A DNA stretch of 64,000 bases, taken from Actinophytocola sp035995025 (lineage in GTDB: Bacteria; Actinomycetota; Actinomycetes; Mycobacteriales; Pseudonocardiaceae). The position numbers and the translations under genes were made by a program. The number at the start of each line of letters is the position of its first letter. The stretch's first letter is position 1. The notes under the pieces are model-generated. The model had not been told where the DNA came from, did not search any database, and saw nothing but the letters and a program-made list of their open reading frames with translations. Below are positions 36,546 to 44,284 of this stretch, in pieces. Location of the stretch: NCBI GenBank assembly GCA_035995025.1, contig DASYKY010000014.1:1-64000 (forward strand), in the 5' to 3' direction.

Positions 36546-37172
36546 TCAGGCGACCGCGCCGTAGCCGGCCGTGCCGGCAGGGTGGAACCGGGCGTGGCGC
36601 CGCGGCGGCACGAGGCCGGGCAGCGCGAAGGCCCACAGGTCGGTGACCCGCTCGTGGATGTCGGTCATCCCGGTGAGCACCTCGGACTGGCTCCACACGC
36701 CGAGGAACGACGCCGACACCCAGTTCGCCACGCGGTAGGGGTCGAGGTTCGCGCGGAGGTCGCCGCGCTCCTGCGCCGCCCGCATCCACACGGCCATCAG
36801 GTCGATCCACCGGCGGTACGTGTTCGGGATCGGCGCGCTGAAGTTGGACTCGACGACCAGGCGCATGCCGGCCCGGACGCGGACGCTGGTGCGCAGGTTG
36901 TGGGCCATCTCGTGACAGAGGTCGATCGCCGTCTGCAGGCCGATGTCCTCGTGCGCGTCGAACCCGTCCTCCAGCTGGAACTGCTCCTCGACGAGGACCT
37001 TCGCGAGCTCCTCCTTGGAGGAGAAGTGGAAGTACAGCGCACCCTTGGTGACGCCTGCTCTGAGCAGGATGTCCGACAGACTGGCGCCGCTGAAGCCGTG
37101 CTCGTCGAACACCGCTGCGGCCGCATCGAGGATGCGGCGTCGGGTTCGTTCCGCGCGTTCCTGCCGTGCCAA
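36546..37172 (-). CDS. Butyrolactone receptor (ArpA/ScbR/TetR family)
   Basis: 208 residues if translated from TTG at 37172, which gives MARQERAERTRRRILDAAA, matching the usual ScbR/ArpA beginning, and has GGAG 6 bases upstream. An ATG at 37220 would add 16 residues but lacks a ribosome binding site. HTH: VFDEHGFSGASLSDILLRAGVTKGALYFHFSSKEEL. The ligand domain has WIDLMAVWMRAAQ and WVSASFLGVWSQSEVLTG, with the tryptophans typical of gamma-butyrolactone pockets. Divergent from the afsA gene with an ARE-like box between, the classic receptor/synthase arrangement. Predicted repressor of SARP 2 and of the afsA side. Confidence 0.9.
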   Translation of the reverse strand: MARQERAERTRRRILDAAAAVFDEHGFSGASLSDILLRAGVTKGALYFHFSSKEELAKVLVEEQFQLEDGFDAHEDIGLQTAIDLCHEMAHNLRTSVRVRAGMRLVVESNFSAPIPNTYRRWIDLMAVWMRAAQERGDLRANLDPYRVANWVSASFLGVWSQSEVLTGMTDIHERVTDLWAFALPGLVPPRRHARFHPAGTAGYGAVA

Positions 37173-37305
37173 GGACTTCTCCGTGGTCAGTAGTCGTTTC
37201 CGGCTGGTCAAGCATGACATGTGGACGATCGCACGGCTCGCCCGCTCGAGGCTGCCTCGATCGCGAGTCCAGCATAACCCAAAAAGGGGTGGACGAACCC
37301 TCGAG

Positions 37306-37330
37306 AAAAAACCGGGTGGTAGGTATCTTT
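37306..37330. promoter_or_regulatory. ARE-like operator 3 between receptor gene and afsA
   Basis: AAACC (37309-37313), 8 bases, GGTAT (37322-37326), the same spacing and nearly the same core (ACCGGGTGGTAGGT) as operator 2. It lies 75-95 bases before afsA. Confidence 0.65.
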
Positions 37331-37400
37331 GTGAATGACTGACGTCACATACCTCGAGGGCGCACTGATCAAGATCTTTTGAAGTGGAGGGCGTGTCGCA

Positions 37401-38336
37401 ATGACTACGATGATCGGCCAAGGTCGTCACTTACCTGACGTGTTACCAGGTGCGGCATCGGTCAGCTTCCAGCAGACCGTGCCGCGCCGCCTCGTTCACC
37501 GGACTGCCGTGTCGGAGGTTTTCATCACCGATCTGCAGATCGTCGACGAGCGAACCTCTCACATCGGGGCCCAGTGGCCCCGGGCGCACAGCTTCTTCGG
37601 ACCGAGGACGCAGCTCCACGACCCGATGCTGCTGGCGGAGACGATCCGCCAGGCCACGCTCGTCGTCGCGCACCGGGCGTTCGACGTGCCCCACGACGCG
37701 CACTTCGTGCTGCTGGAACTGACCTACGACGTCCGCGAGCACGGCCTGCGGGTGGGCCGCGGTCCGGCCAACATCACGCTGGTCGGCCGCGCCACCGACA
37801 TCCGCAAGCGCAAGAACACGGTCGCCGGGATGTCCCTGAACTACGACATCTACCGCGACGGCGAGCAGATCGGCGGCGGCGCCATCCGCTGGCGGTGCAT
37901 CTCGGCCGCCTCCTACGCCCGCGTGCGCGGCGACCACCACAACGCCGGGCACACGTCGGCCACCAAGCCGACACCGGTCGCCCCGCACCTCGTCGGGCGC
38001 CACCACGACTCGGACGTGGTGCTGGGCGCCTCGCCGTTGCCCGACACCTGGCTGCTGCGGGTGGACACCGGCCACCCCGTCATGTTCGACCACCTGGTCG
38101 ACCACGTGCCGGGGATGATGGTCGTCGAGGCCGCGCGCCAGGCCGCGCAGCTGCTGACCGGCCGCCCGGACATGGTGCCGGCCTGCGGCGCCTTCACCTA
38201 CACGCACTACATCGAGCTGGACGAGCCGTGCATCGTGCGCGCCGAGCACCTCGGCGACGACCTCGTCAAGATCATCTTCGAACAGTCCGGCAAAGTCGTC
38301 GTGACCGCGGCCCTCAAGCCGCTCGAGCGCGGCTGA
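37401..38336 (+). CDS. afsA: AfsA/ScbA-family gamma-butyrolactone biosynthesis protein
   Basis: 311 residues with the two AfsA hot-dog repeats: first about 30-175 (VHRTAVSEVFITDLQ, ARAHSFFG-like PRAHSFFGPRTQLHDPML) and second about 215-305 (HPVMFDHLVDHVPGMMVVEAARQAAQLL). The family condenses a beta-ketoacyl chain with dihydroxyacetone phosphate to begin butyrolactone-type signal synthesis. ATG with GGAGGG 8 bases upstream. Divergent from its presumed receptor gene and followed by an SDR 11 bases on, which may supply a reduction step. A signal of its own is therefore likely made within this cluster. Confidence 0.92.
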   Translation: MTTMIGQGRHLPDVLPGAASVSFQQTVPRRLVHRTAVSEVFITDLQIVDERTSHIGAQWPRAHSFFGPRTQLHDPMLLAETIRQATLVVAHRAFDVPHDAHFVLLELTYDVREHGLRVGRGPANITLVGRATDIRKRKNTVAGMSLNYDIYRDGEQIGGGAIRWRCISAASYARVRGDHHNAGHTSATKPTPVAPHLVGRHHDSDVVLGASPLPDTWLLRVDTGHPVMFDHLVDHVPGMMVVEAARQAAQLLTGRPDMVPACGAFTYTHYIELDEPCIVRAEHLGDDLVKIIFEQSGKVVVTAALKPLERG

Positions 38337-38347
38337 GCGACGTCGTC

Positions 38348-39292
38348 ATGGACACCATCCGGAACACCTCATCCGGCGCCCCGAGCGCCGACCGGTGGTC
38401 ACCCGACGACATCGGCGACCTCGCCGGCCGCACGGCCGTGGTCACCGGCTCGAACAAGGGCATCGGACGTCAGCTCGCGCTCGAGCTGGCCGGTCACGGC
38501 GCGCGCGTGGTCGTGGCCGCGCGCGATCCCGCCCGCGGCGACGCCGCCGTGGCGGCGATCCGCGCCGAGGTCCGGGAAGCCGACGTGCGCCGCGAGGAGC
38601 TCGACCTCGCCAGCCTGCGCTCGGTCCGGACGTTCGCCTGCCGGTTCGCGCAGCGTTACGGCAGACTCGACGTGCTGATCAACAACGCGGGCGTCGGCTA
38701 CGGGCCTTACCGCCGCACGGACGACGGGTTCGAGTCCACCTTCGGCACGAACCACCTGGGGCACTTCGCACTCACCGGGCTGCTGCTGGCGCTGCTGCTC
38801 GACAGCCCGGGCTCGCGGGTCGTCACGGTCGCCAGCCGCGCGCACGAATGGCCACACGCCCGGCTCGACTTCGACGACCTGCAACTGGACCGGACCTACG
38901 AGCGGACCACGGCGTACGCCCGGTCCAAGCTCGCGAACGTCCTGTTCGCGTTCGAACTGGACCGGCGGCTCGGGCGGGCCGGGGCGCCGGTGCGCAGCGT
39001 CGCGGCCAGCCCCCGGCTGACCGCGACGAGCTTCGGGCCGCCGGAGCTCGCCCGGCGGCTGCTGCTGCGGGCCCGGCTGGGCAGGGGCGCCCAGCCGGTC
39101 GCGGTCGGCGCGCTGCCGGTCCTGTACGCCGCCACCGCCCCATGCGTCGTGGGCGGCGACTACGTCCAGCCGGCAACCCGGGGCGGGCCGCCCGCGCGGC
39201 TACGGGCGGCGGAGCCCGCGTACGACACGGGATCCGCCGCGCGGCTGTGGCAGCTGTCCGAGGAGCTCACCGGGTGTTCCTTCGGGGTATGA
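38348..39292 (+). CDS. Short-chain dehydrogenase, probable butyrolactone-signal reductase
   Basis: 314 residues: TGSNKGIGRQLALELAGHGARVVVAARD (cofactor), LINNAGVGYGPYRRTDDGFE, FGTNHLGHFALTGLLL and YARSK for the catalytic Tyr/Lys, with Ser in VVTVASRAHEW. The NNAG and GHF pattern belongs to the retinol-dehydrogenase-like SDR group. It follows afsA by 11 bases, so co-transcription is likely and a ketone or double-bond reduction in signal synthesis is plausible. The ATG lacks a strong ribosome binding site, in line with coupling to afsA. Confidence 0.85.
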   Translation: MDTIRNTSSGAPSADRWSPDDIGDLAGRTAVVTGSNKGIGRQLALELAGHGARVVVAARDPARGDAAVAAIRAEVREADVRREELDLASLRSVRTFACRFAQRYGRLDVLINNAGVGYGPYRRTDDGFESTFGTNHLGHFALTGLLLALLLDSPGSRVVTVASRAHEWPHARLDFDDLQLDRTYERTTAYARSKLANVLFAFELDRRLGRAGAPVRSVAASPRLTATSFGPPELARRLLLRARLGRGAQPVAVGALPVLYAATAPCVVGGDYVQPATRGGPPARLRAAEPAYDTGSAARLWQLSEELTGCSFGV

Positions 39293-39319
39293 CCCCGCGT
39301 CCCGGCGCCCGTTCCCGCC

Positions 39320-39350
39320 TCCGGCACTGACACCTTCGTCAAGTGCCGGA
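39320..39350 (+). terminator. Terminator-like hairpin after the SDR gene
   Basis: TCCGGCACT at 39320-39328 pairs with 39342-39350 around a 13-base loop, 28 bases after the stop. Confidence 0.6.
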
Positions 39351-39448
39351 CGCGGGCGGCTCGGGCATCGGGGCGACCGATTTGTCCAACCACGCGGTGG
39401 GCGCCGACAATGGAGAGGTCGGATCGGGCGGGCAGTACGGGAGCGGTC

Positions 39449-39835
39449 ATGACCCAGTGGGACGAGGAGCTCGGCCTCCCGGGCAACCGCGAGATCGTCG
39501 AGCACGCGCTGTGCCGGTCCACCACGCAGGCGCTCCACCTCGCCGAGGAGACCGGCTCGCGCAACCGCACGCTCGCCGAGCGGGCCGCGGACCTGGTCCG
39601 CGGCTTCGAGTGCGGGCCGGCGGCACCACCGGCCCGCCCGGAGCCCGAGCTCCCCGCCGTCCCGCCGCCCGCCGGCCGGGTTCGCGGCCCGGACACGGTG
39701 CCCCACGCGGTGCCCCACGCGGTGCCCCCCGGCATCGCGGAAGAGTTGCTGCACGCGGGAACCGGGGTGAACGCGGTGCTCGCGGGCGGCCTCGAGGCGC
39801 TCGCCCAGGACGTCAGCCGGGGCCCGGCCCGCTGA
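39449..39835 (+). CDS. Hypothetical protein, unknown function
   Basis: 128 residues; ATG with GGGAG upstream. A short helical N-terminus (EELGLPGNREIVEHALCRSTTQALHLAEETG) and a helical C-terminus (PPGIAEELLHAGTGVNAVLAGGLEALAQ) flank a Pro/Ala-rich linker, in which DNA encoding VPHA is duplicated (VPHAVPHAVPP). The gene's last 23 bases overlap the end of the convergent SARP gene. No family recognised. Cytoplasmic, no signal peptide. Confidence 0.5.
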   Translation: MTQWDEELGLPGNREIVEHALCRSTTQALHLAEETGSRNRTLAERAADLVRGFECGPAAPPARPEPELPAVPPPAGRVRGPDTVPHAVPHAVPPGIAEELLHAGTGVNAVLAGGLEALAQDVSRGPAR

Positions 39836-40733
39836 CCCGCTCGGCACCGGATGCCTCCAGCCGCAGCGACTCCAGCAGCCTCTCCTGCCGGCTCACCAGC
39901 GTCTCGACGCGCTGGCGCAGCTCGGCCAGCTCCCGGCCCAGCTCCACCGACTCGTGCGCGACCCGTTGCGCCGCAACGGGTTCCAGCGGCACGTCGCTCG
40001 CGAGGATCGAGCCCATCCTGGCGCGCAGCGCCGGGCCGGGCTCGACGCCGAGGTCGTGCAGCAGCCGCCGGCGCGCCCGGTCGTACACGGCGAGCGCGTC
40101 GGACTGACGGTCGCTGCGCCATAACGCCACCATCAGCTGGTCGTAGAACCGCTCCCGCAACGGGTGCGCGGCCGACGTCTCCTCCAGCTCGCCGATCACC
40201 TCGCGGTGCCACCCGGCGCGCAGGCTCGCGTCGTACAGGGTTTCCAGCGCGGCCAGCCGGTGCTCGGAGAGCACGATCGCCTCCGACCGGCACAGGTCGC
40301 CGATCGCGCAGCCGTCCAGGGCCGGGCCGCGCCACAGCGCGAGCGCCGCCCGCAGCGGCGCCACCGCCCGCGCCGGCTCGGTGGTGGCGAGCGTGCGGGC
40401 CGCGCCCAGCCGCTCGACGAACTCCACCGCGTCGCTCTCGCCGGGGTGCAGGGCCAGCACGTAGCCCGGCGGGCGGGTGTGGATGCGGTCCGGCTCGCCG
40501 CCCGCGTCCTCGATCGTCTTGCGCAGCCTGCGCATCTGGGCCTGCAGCGCGTTCGCCGCGTTGGCCGGCGGCCGCTCGCCCCACAGCTCGGCGATGAGCC
40601 GCTCGGTCGACAGGGTGCGCCCCGCGCACACGACGAGCGAGGCGAGCAGCGCACGCCGCTTGACGCCGGTCACCTCGACCGGCCGCCCGGCGGCGTCGTG
40701 GACCTCGAGCGGGCCGAGGATGTGCAGTCGCAT
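39813..40733 (-). CDS. SARP-family regulator 3 with C-terminal coiled coil
   Basis: 306 residues. Winged helix LHILGPLEVHDAAGRPVEV, KRRALLASLVVCAGRTLSTERLIAELWG; BTAD domain AVEFVERLGAARTLATTEPARAVAPLRAALALWRGPAL through LMVALWRSDRQSDALAVYDRAR. After about residue 250 a heptad-like segment (VELGRELAELRQRVETLVSRQERLLESLRLE) forms a probable coiled coil that the other two SARPs lack. It follows the LuxR-type gene on the same strand by 13 bases, suggesting one transcript. Target genes cannot be assigned from sequence. Confidence 0.88.
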   Translation of the reverse strand: MRLHILGPLEVHDAAGRPVEVTGVKRRALLASLVVCAGRTLSTERLIAELWGERPPANAANALQAQMRRLRKTIEDAGGEPDRIHTRPPGYVLALHPGESDAVEFVERLGAARTLATTEPARAVAPLRAALALWRGPALDGCAIGDLCRSEAIVLSEHRLAALETLYDASLRAGWHREVIGELEETSAAHPLRERFYDQLMVALWRSDRQSDALAVYDRARRRLLHDLGVEPGPALRARMGSILASDVPLEPVAAQRVAHESVELGRELAELRQRVETLVSRQERLLESLRLEASGAERVSGPGPG

Positions 40734-40746
40734 TCGCTCAGTCCGC

Positions 40747-41562
40747 CTAAGGATGCCCGGAGGTCACCAGGCCGGACTCGAACGCGTAGATGACCGCGTG
40801 GATCCGGTTGCGCAGGCCCAGCTTGCCCAGCAGGTTCTGCATGTGGGACTTGACGGTGTGCTCGGAGACGGTGAGCTCCGCGGCGATCTCGGCGTTGGAC
40901 ATGCCGCGGGCCACGAGGGCCAGCACGTCGCACTCGCGCTCGCTCAGCCCGTCGCCGGCCGCGACGCGGCGGCCCCGCGCCGGGTCGGCGAGGCCGGCCA
41001 GCCGGCCGATCTCGTCGTCGTCTTCGCCGCGGCGCAGCGTGTAGCCGGCGGCCGCGATCCGCACCGCGGCCACGACCTCCTCGGGCGTCGCCCACGTCGG
41101 CAGCGAGCCGCAGACTTCGGGGCTGGTCAACGTCTCGCCGTCGCGCATGCCGATGCACAGCACGCGGACGACCCGGTCCGAGCGGCGCACGGCGTTGAGC
41201 ACGGTCGCGGCGTCCTCGGCGCGCAACCCGTGCAGCAGCAGGACATCCGGGTGGCGGGAGGCCAGGGTGGCGAACACGGCCGGGCCGGTGCGGTGCTCGC
41301 CGACCACGATCATGCCGGACTCGCCGTCGAGCGCGGCCAGCACGCCGCGGCGGGCCAGTACGTCGTCGCCCGCCACGAGCACCCGGATGCCGTCAGGCTC
41401 GTCGTCCTCGGCCAGCCGCAGGAAGCCGGCCGGGTCGCCCAGGTCCGGCAGGCCCGGGAGGCCGCCGGGCCGGGGCAGCACCCGCACGGCGTGCCCGGAC
41501 ACCGCGCGCAGGGTCGGTTGGTCGGCACGGTTCAGCCACGTCGCGTCGGTCCAGTGGTCCAT
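40747..41562 (-). CDS. LuxR-family regulator with a degenerate receiver domain
   Basis: 271 residues from ATG 41562 (GAGGCGAG upstream). The C-terminal LuxR HTH is intact: LSERECDVLALVARGMSNAEIAAELTVSEHTVKSHMQNLLGKL. The middle region has receiver-like sequence (IRVLVAGDDVLARRGVLAAL), but at the phosphoacceptor position the strand reads PDVLLLHGL, a His (H111) in place of Asp, and the usual Thr/Lys blocks are also absent. It is therefore probably phosphorylation-independent and perhaps ligand-responsive. No histidine kinase gene lies nearby. It starts a likely two-gene unit with SARP 3. Confidence 0.88.
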   Translation of the reverse strand: MDHWTDATWLNRADQPTLRAVSGHAVRVLPRPGGLPGLPDLGDPAGFLRLAEDDEPDGIRVLVAGDDVLARRGVLAALDGESGMIVVGEHRTGPAVFATLASRHPDVLLLHGLRAEDAATVLNAVRRSDRVVRVLCIGMRDGETLTSPEVCGSLPTWATPEEVVAAVRIAAAGYTLRRGEDDDEIGRLAGLADPARGRRVAAGDGLSERECDVLALVARGMSNAEIAAELTVSEHTVKSHMQNLLGKLGLRNRIHAVIYAFESGLVTSGHP

Positions 41563-41792
41563 GGTCTCGCCTCGCCTCACCTCTCGTGCCGGAGCGCAGG
41601 ACTTCGGCACGGTTCACGCTAGGTCGACACGACACTCAGGTGTTCTTTCGTTGAGCGGTATTCAACTCGCGACATACGGGCGATCGAGGCCGTCTACCTG
41701 CGAATCTCCGATCGGTCGCGCTGCGACGAGCGGCGCGGGCCCGCGCGGGCCCGGTTTGACGGCACCGGTCGCGGCGCACACGATCAAGAACA

Positions 41793-41807
41793 ATTTCCCG
41801 CATTTCT
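41793..41807. promoter_or_regulatory. ATTTCC-N3-ATTTCT motif
   Basis: Half-sites at 41793-41798 and 41802-41807, just before the small gene at 41824; an AT-rich island in GC-rich DNA. Related motifs precede the next two genes. Confidence 0.45.
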
Positions 41808-41823
41808 TGAAATGGAGACCGAC

Positions 41824-42054
41824 GTGCGTGCGCGCTTTCTCGGCAAGGATCCGTGTTCCCAGGAAGGCCAGTCCCCGACGCTGTTCGCCACCGACCGCAC
41901 CGACCGCCGGACGTACATCGCCCAGGGGTGGGTGGTGACCGATCCGCAGGCACTCGCCGACGTCGGGCCGGTGCCGCCCGGCGAGACGATCATCGAGATA
42001 CCGGAGGACGTGCTTCGCCTCTACGCGCTCGAGTACGCCGAGGAATGCCACTGA
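41824..42054 (+). CDS. Small hypothetical protein next to a DUF5753 regulator
   Basis: 76 residues from the GTG at 41824 (GGAG 6-7 bases upstream); an in-frame ATG at 41812 is less well placed and would overlap the ribosome binding site. The start VRARFLGKDPCSQEGQSPTLFATDR and the middle YIAQGWVVTDP are familiar from small actinobacterial proteins encoded beside XRE/DUF5753 regulators. Acidic C-terminus (IIEIPEDVLRLYALEYAEE). It may act as a partner or antagonist of the regulator; function unproven. Confidence 0.7.
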   Translation: MRARFLGKDPCSQEGQSPTLFATDRTDRRTYIAQGWVVTDPQALADVGPVPPGETIIEIPEDVLRLYALEYAEECH

Positions 42055-42114
42055 TCCGATTGCGGCATTGGCAACCCGGGATATCACTGAGGCAATCGGG
42101 CGAATGTCGGCGAG

Positions 42115-42131
42115 ATTTCCGAGAAATTTCT
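42115..42131. promoter_or_regulatory. ATTTCC-N5-ATTTCT motif with palindrome
   Basis: Half-sites at 42115-42120 and 42126-42131; the 12-mer GAGAAATTTCTC (42121-42132) is a perfect palindrome. It lies about 80 bases before the XRE gene, suggesting autoregulation. Confidence 0.5.
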
Positions 42132-42208
42132 CTGCCGACCGCGTGGTCCCGCTATCGTGGAGGCACAGCGCGACGTAGCCGGGCTCGCGCCGGTCGACGG
42201 GACGTGTT

Positions 42209-43087
42209 GTGCCACCGATGCGAACCGGTGTCTCCAGCCTCCACGAGGCACGCCTCACCCTCGGCAAGCGGCTCCGCGAGCTGCGCCGCCAGGCAGGCCT
42301 GAGCGGTCGCGAGCTCGCGGAGTCGCTGCGCTGGCCGCCGTCGAAGGTGTCCAAGCTGGAGAACGGCCGCCAGTCGCCGACCGACGACGACATCCGCGAG
42401 TGGGCCAGGGCGACCGAGCGCGAGGGGGAGACCGACGGCCTGCTCGCCTCGCTGCACACGCTGGCCGTGCAGAACGTCGAGTGGCAGCGGCAGCTGCGCG
42501 GCGGGCTGCGGGCGCACCAGAACGAGCTCGCCGCGCTCGACGAGAGCACCCGGCTGTTCCGCGCGTTCGAGAGCACCTACGTGCCGGGCCTGCTGCAGAC
42601 CGCCGAGTACGCGCGGGCCCGCTTCGCGCAGAGCGAGTCGGTGCTGCGGCTGCGCGGGGACATGGACGAGGTGGTGCAGATCCGGCTGCGCCGCCAGGAG
42701 ATCCTGTACCGGCAGGACAAGCGGTTCCACTTCGTGCTCACCGAGGCGGCGCTGCGCTACCGGCTCTGCCCGCCCGAGGTGATGCTGGGCCAGCTCGACC
42801 GGCTGATCTCCCTGTCCGGCCTGCCGAACGTGAAGTTCGGCATCGTCGGCTTCGCGGCCCCGTACGCGGTCGCGCCCGCGCACGGCTTCTGGCTGCTCGA
42901 CGACGACCGCGTGATGGTCGAGACGTACTCCGCGGAGCTGAACCTAGCCGGGCCGCAGGAGATCGCGTTGTACCGGACGATCTTCGACGCGATGGCCGCG
43001 GCCGCGAGCTACGGCCGCCAGGCCCGCGAGATCATCAAGAACGTGATCGACGACTGTCCGGCGGACACCTTGCCGGACGGGCAATAG
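42209..43087 (+). CDS. XRE-family regulator with DUF5753 domain
   Basis: 292 residues: N-terminal helix-turn-helix (LGKRLRELRRQAGLSGRELAESLRWPPSKVSKLENGRQSP, about 17-60) and a C-terminal DUF5753 domain (STRLFRAFESTYVPGLLQTAEYARARF, FVLTEAALRYRLCPPEVMLGQL, HGFWLLDDDRVMVETYSAELNL). This is the WhiJ-like regulator class widespread in actinobacteria, often paired with small antagonist proteins. GTG at 42209 or ATG at 42218. The shared AT-rich motif in its promoter and in those of its two neighbours is the probable binding site. Confidence 0.9.
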   Translation: MPPMRTGVSSLHEARLTLGKRLRELRRQAGLSGRELAESLRWPPSKVSKLENGRQSPTDDDIREWARATEREGETDGLLASLHTLAVQNVEWQRQLRGGLRAHQNELAALDESTRLFRAFESTYVPGLLQTAEYARARFAQSESVLRLRGDMDEVVQIRLRRQEILYRQDKRFHFVLTEAALRYRLCPPEVMLGQLDRLISLSGLPNVKFGIVGFAAPYAVAPAHGFWLLDDDRVMVETYSAELNLAGPQEIALYRTIFDAMAAAASYGRQAREIIKNVIDDCPADTLPDGQ

Positions 43088-43123
43088 ACCACCGCCGTTA
43101 GACCGAACCGGTGGTGTGGAGAA

Positions 43124-43140
43124 ATACCTCGAAATTTTCT
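43124..43140. promoter_or_regulatory. Diverged copy of the ATTTCC/ATTTCT motif
   Basis: ATACC ... ATTTTCT within GAGAAATACCTCGAAATTTT (43119-43138), about 40 bases before the small cysteine-protein gene; similar to the elements at 41793 and 42115. Confidence 0.35.
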
Positions 43141-43175
43141 GTCGTGCCTGGTCGGAGCGGTCCTACCGTTCGGTC

Positions 43176-43460
43176 ATGGCCCGGGCATTGATCCTTGTTC
43201 GACTGAAACCCCGGCAGCCGGACGGGTCGATGATCGGCGAGAGCCGGCGGACGTGCCATCTCGTGCCGCTGCCGGATGCCGACGCGATGCCGCGGCACCT
43301 CACCGCGTACTGCGGCCTGCGCATCGCGCCCGGGTCGGGGGAGGTGCTGCACGGGCCGTGCGGCATGCCGTGCGAGGCGTGCCTGGCGCGCTCGCCGGTC
43401 GTGGAGTTCGACATGCTCCGGCAGTTCCGCCCCCGGCTCGGCCGCCCGGCCGACCGCTGA
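43176..43460 (+). CDS. Small cysteine-containing protein, unknown function
   Basis: 94 residues. Cysteines at TCHLVPLPD, TAYCGLRIA and the tight group GPCGMPCEACLAR could bind a metal. Similar small proteins occur beside DUF5753 regulators in actinobacteria. ATG without a good ribosome binding site. It ends 2 bases before the stop of the convergent O-methyltransferase gene. No family name recognised. Confidence 0.6.
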   Translation: MARALILVRLKPRQPDGSMIGESRRTCHLVPLPDADAMPRHLTAYCGLRIAPGSGEVLHGPCGMPCEACLARSPVVEFDMLRQFRPRLGRPADR

Positions 43461-43462
43461 GG

Positions 43463-44119
43463 TCAGCCCGTCACCAGGGCGTAGGCGAACCCGTCGTAGC
43501 CCTTGGCGCCCACCGTCTGGATCATCGTCGCGTCCACGGACGGCTCGGCGGCGAGCAGGTCGGCCAGCGCGCGGGTGCCGACGACCGCCGGGTCGCTGTT
43601 GTCCGGGTCGGCAACCCGGCCGCCGCGCACCACGTTGTCCACGATGATCACGCTGCCGGGGCGGGTCAGCCGCAGCGCCCAGCGGAAGTAGGCCGGGTTG
43701 TTGGGCTTGTCGGCGTCGATGAACACCAGGTCGAACGGGCCGTCGAGGGTCGGCAGCGTGTCCAGCGCGGCGCCGACGCGTACCTCGGCCCGGTCGGCGA
43801 GCCCGGCCCGGGCGAGGTTGGCGCGGGCCACCTCGGCGTGCTTCGCCTCGTATTCGAGCGTGACCAGGCCGCCGTCCGGCGGCAGCGCGCGGGCCAGCCA
43901 GATCGTGCTGTAGCCGCCGAGCGTGCCGATCTCCAGGATCCGGCGGGCGCCGCGCGTGCGGGCGATCAGGTGCAGCAGCTTGCCCTGGTTGGGCGACACC
44001 GCGATCTGCGGCAGCCCGGCCGCGTCACTGGCCGCCAGCGCGGCGTCCAGCACCGCGTCGTCACCGACCAGCAGGCCGGAGTAGTACCCGTCGACGGCGT
44101 CCCACAGCTCCTGAGTCAT
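43463..44119 (-). CDS. O-methyltransferase (class I SAM, catechol-OMT type)
   Basis: 218 residues: SPNQGKLLHLIARTRGARRILEIGTLGGYSTIWLARAL (SAM motif I), LVTLEYEAKHAEVARANLARAG, the metal-ligand-containing DLVFIDADKPNNPAYFRWAL and IIVDNVVRGGRV. This is the small cation-dependent caffeoyl-CoA/catechol O-methyltransferase group. ATG with AGGA upstream. Stand-alone gene; substrate unknown. Confidence 0.9.
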   Translation of the reverse strand: MTQELWDAVDGYYSGLLVGDDAVLDAALAASDAAGLPQIAVSPNQGKLLHLIARTRGARRILEIGTLGGYSTIWLARALPPDGGLVTLEYEAKHAEVARANLARAGLADRAEVRVGAALDTLPTLDGPFDLVFIDADKPNNPAYFRWALRLTRPGSVIIVDNVVRGGRVADPDNSDPAVVGTRALADLLAAEPSVDATMIQTVGAKGYDGFAYALVTG

Positions 44120-44284
44120 GCGCCCATTCCTACCCGTCGCGGGGGACCCGTGCCGCTCCGTTCGCCGCAGCTCGAAGTCCGTTCGTCGATCGACCGGCGG
44201 CCGGCCCGCGGCGACGTGGCGAACGTCACGCGGACCGGCCGGGGGCCGGCGTCAGGTAAGCATCAGGGAGGGGCCGGGCGACGG

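Noticed and set aside
41736..41753. GC-rich repeat CGGGCCCG-CG-CGGGCCCG as a terminator
   Set aside because: It lies between divergent genes, where no transcript should end, and such runs are common at this base composition.
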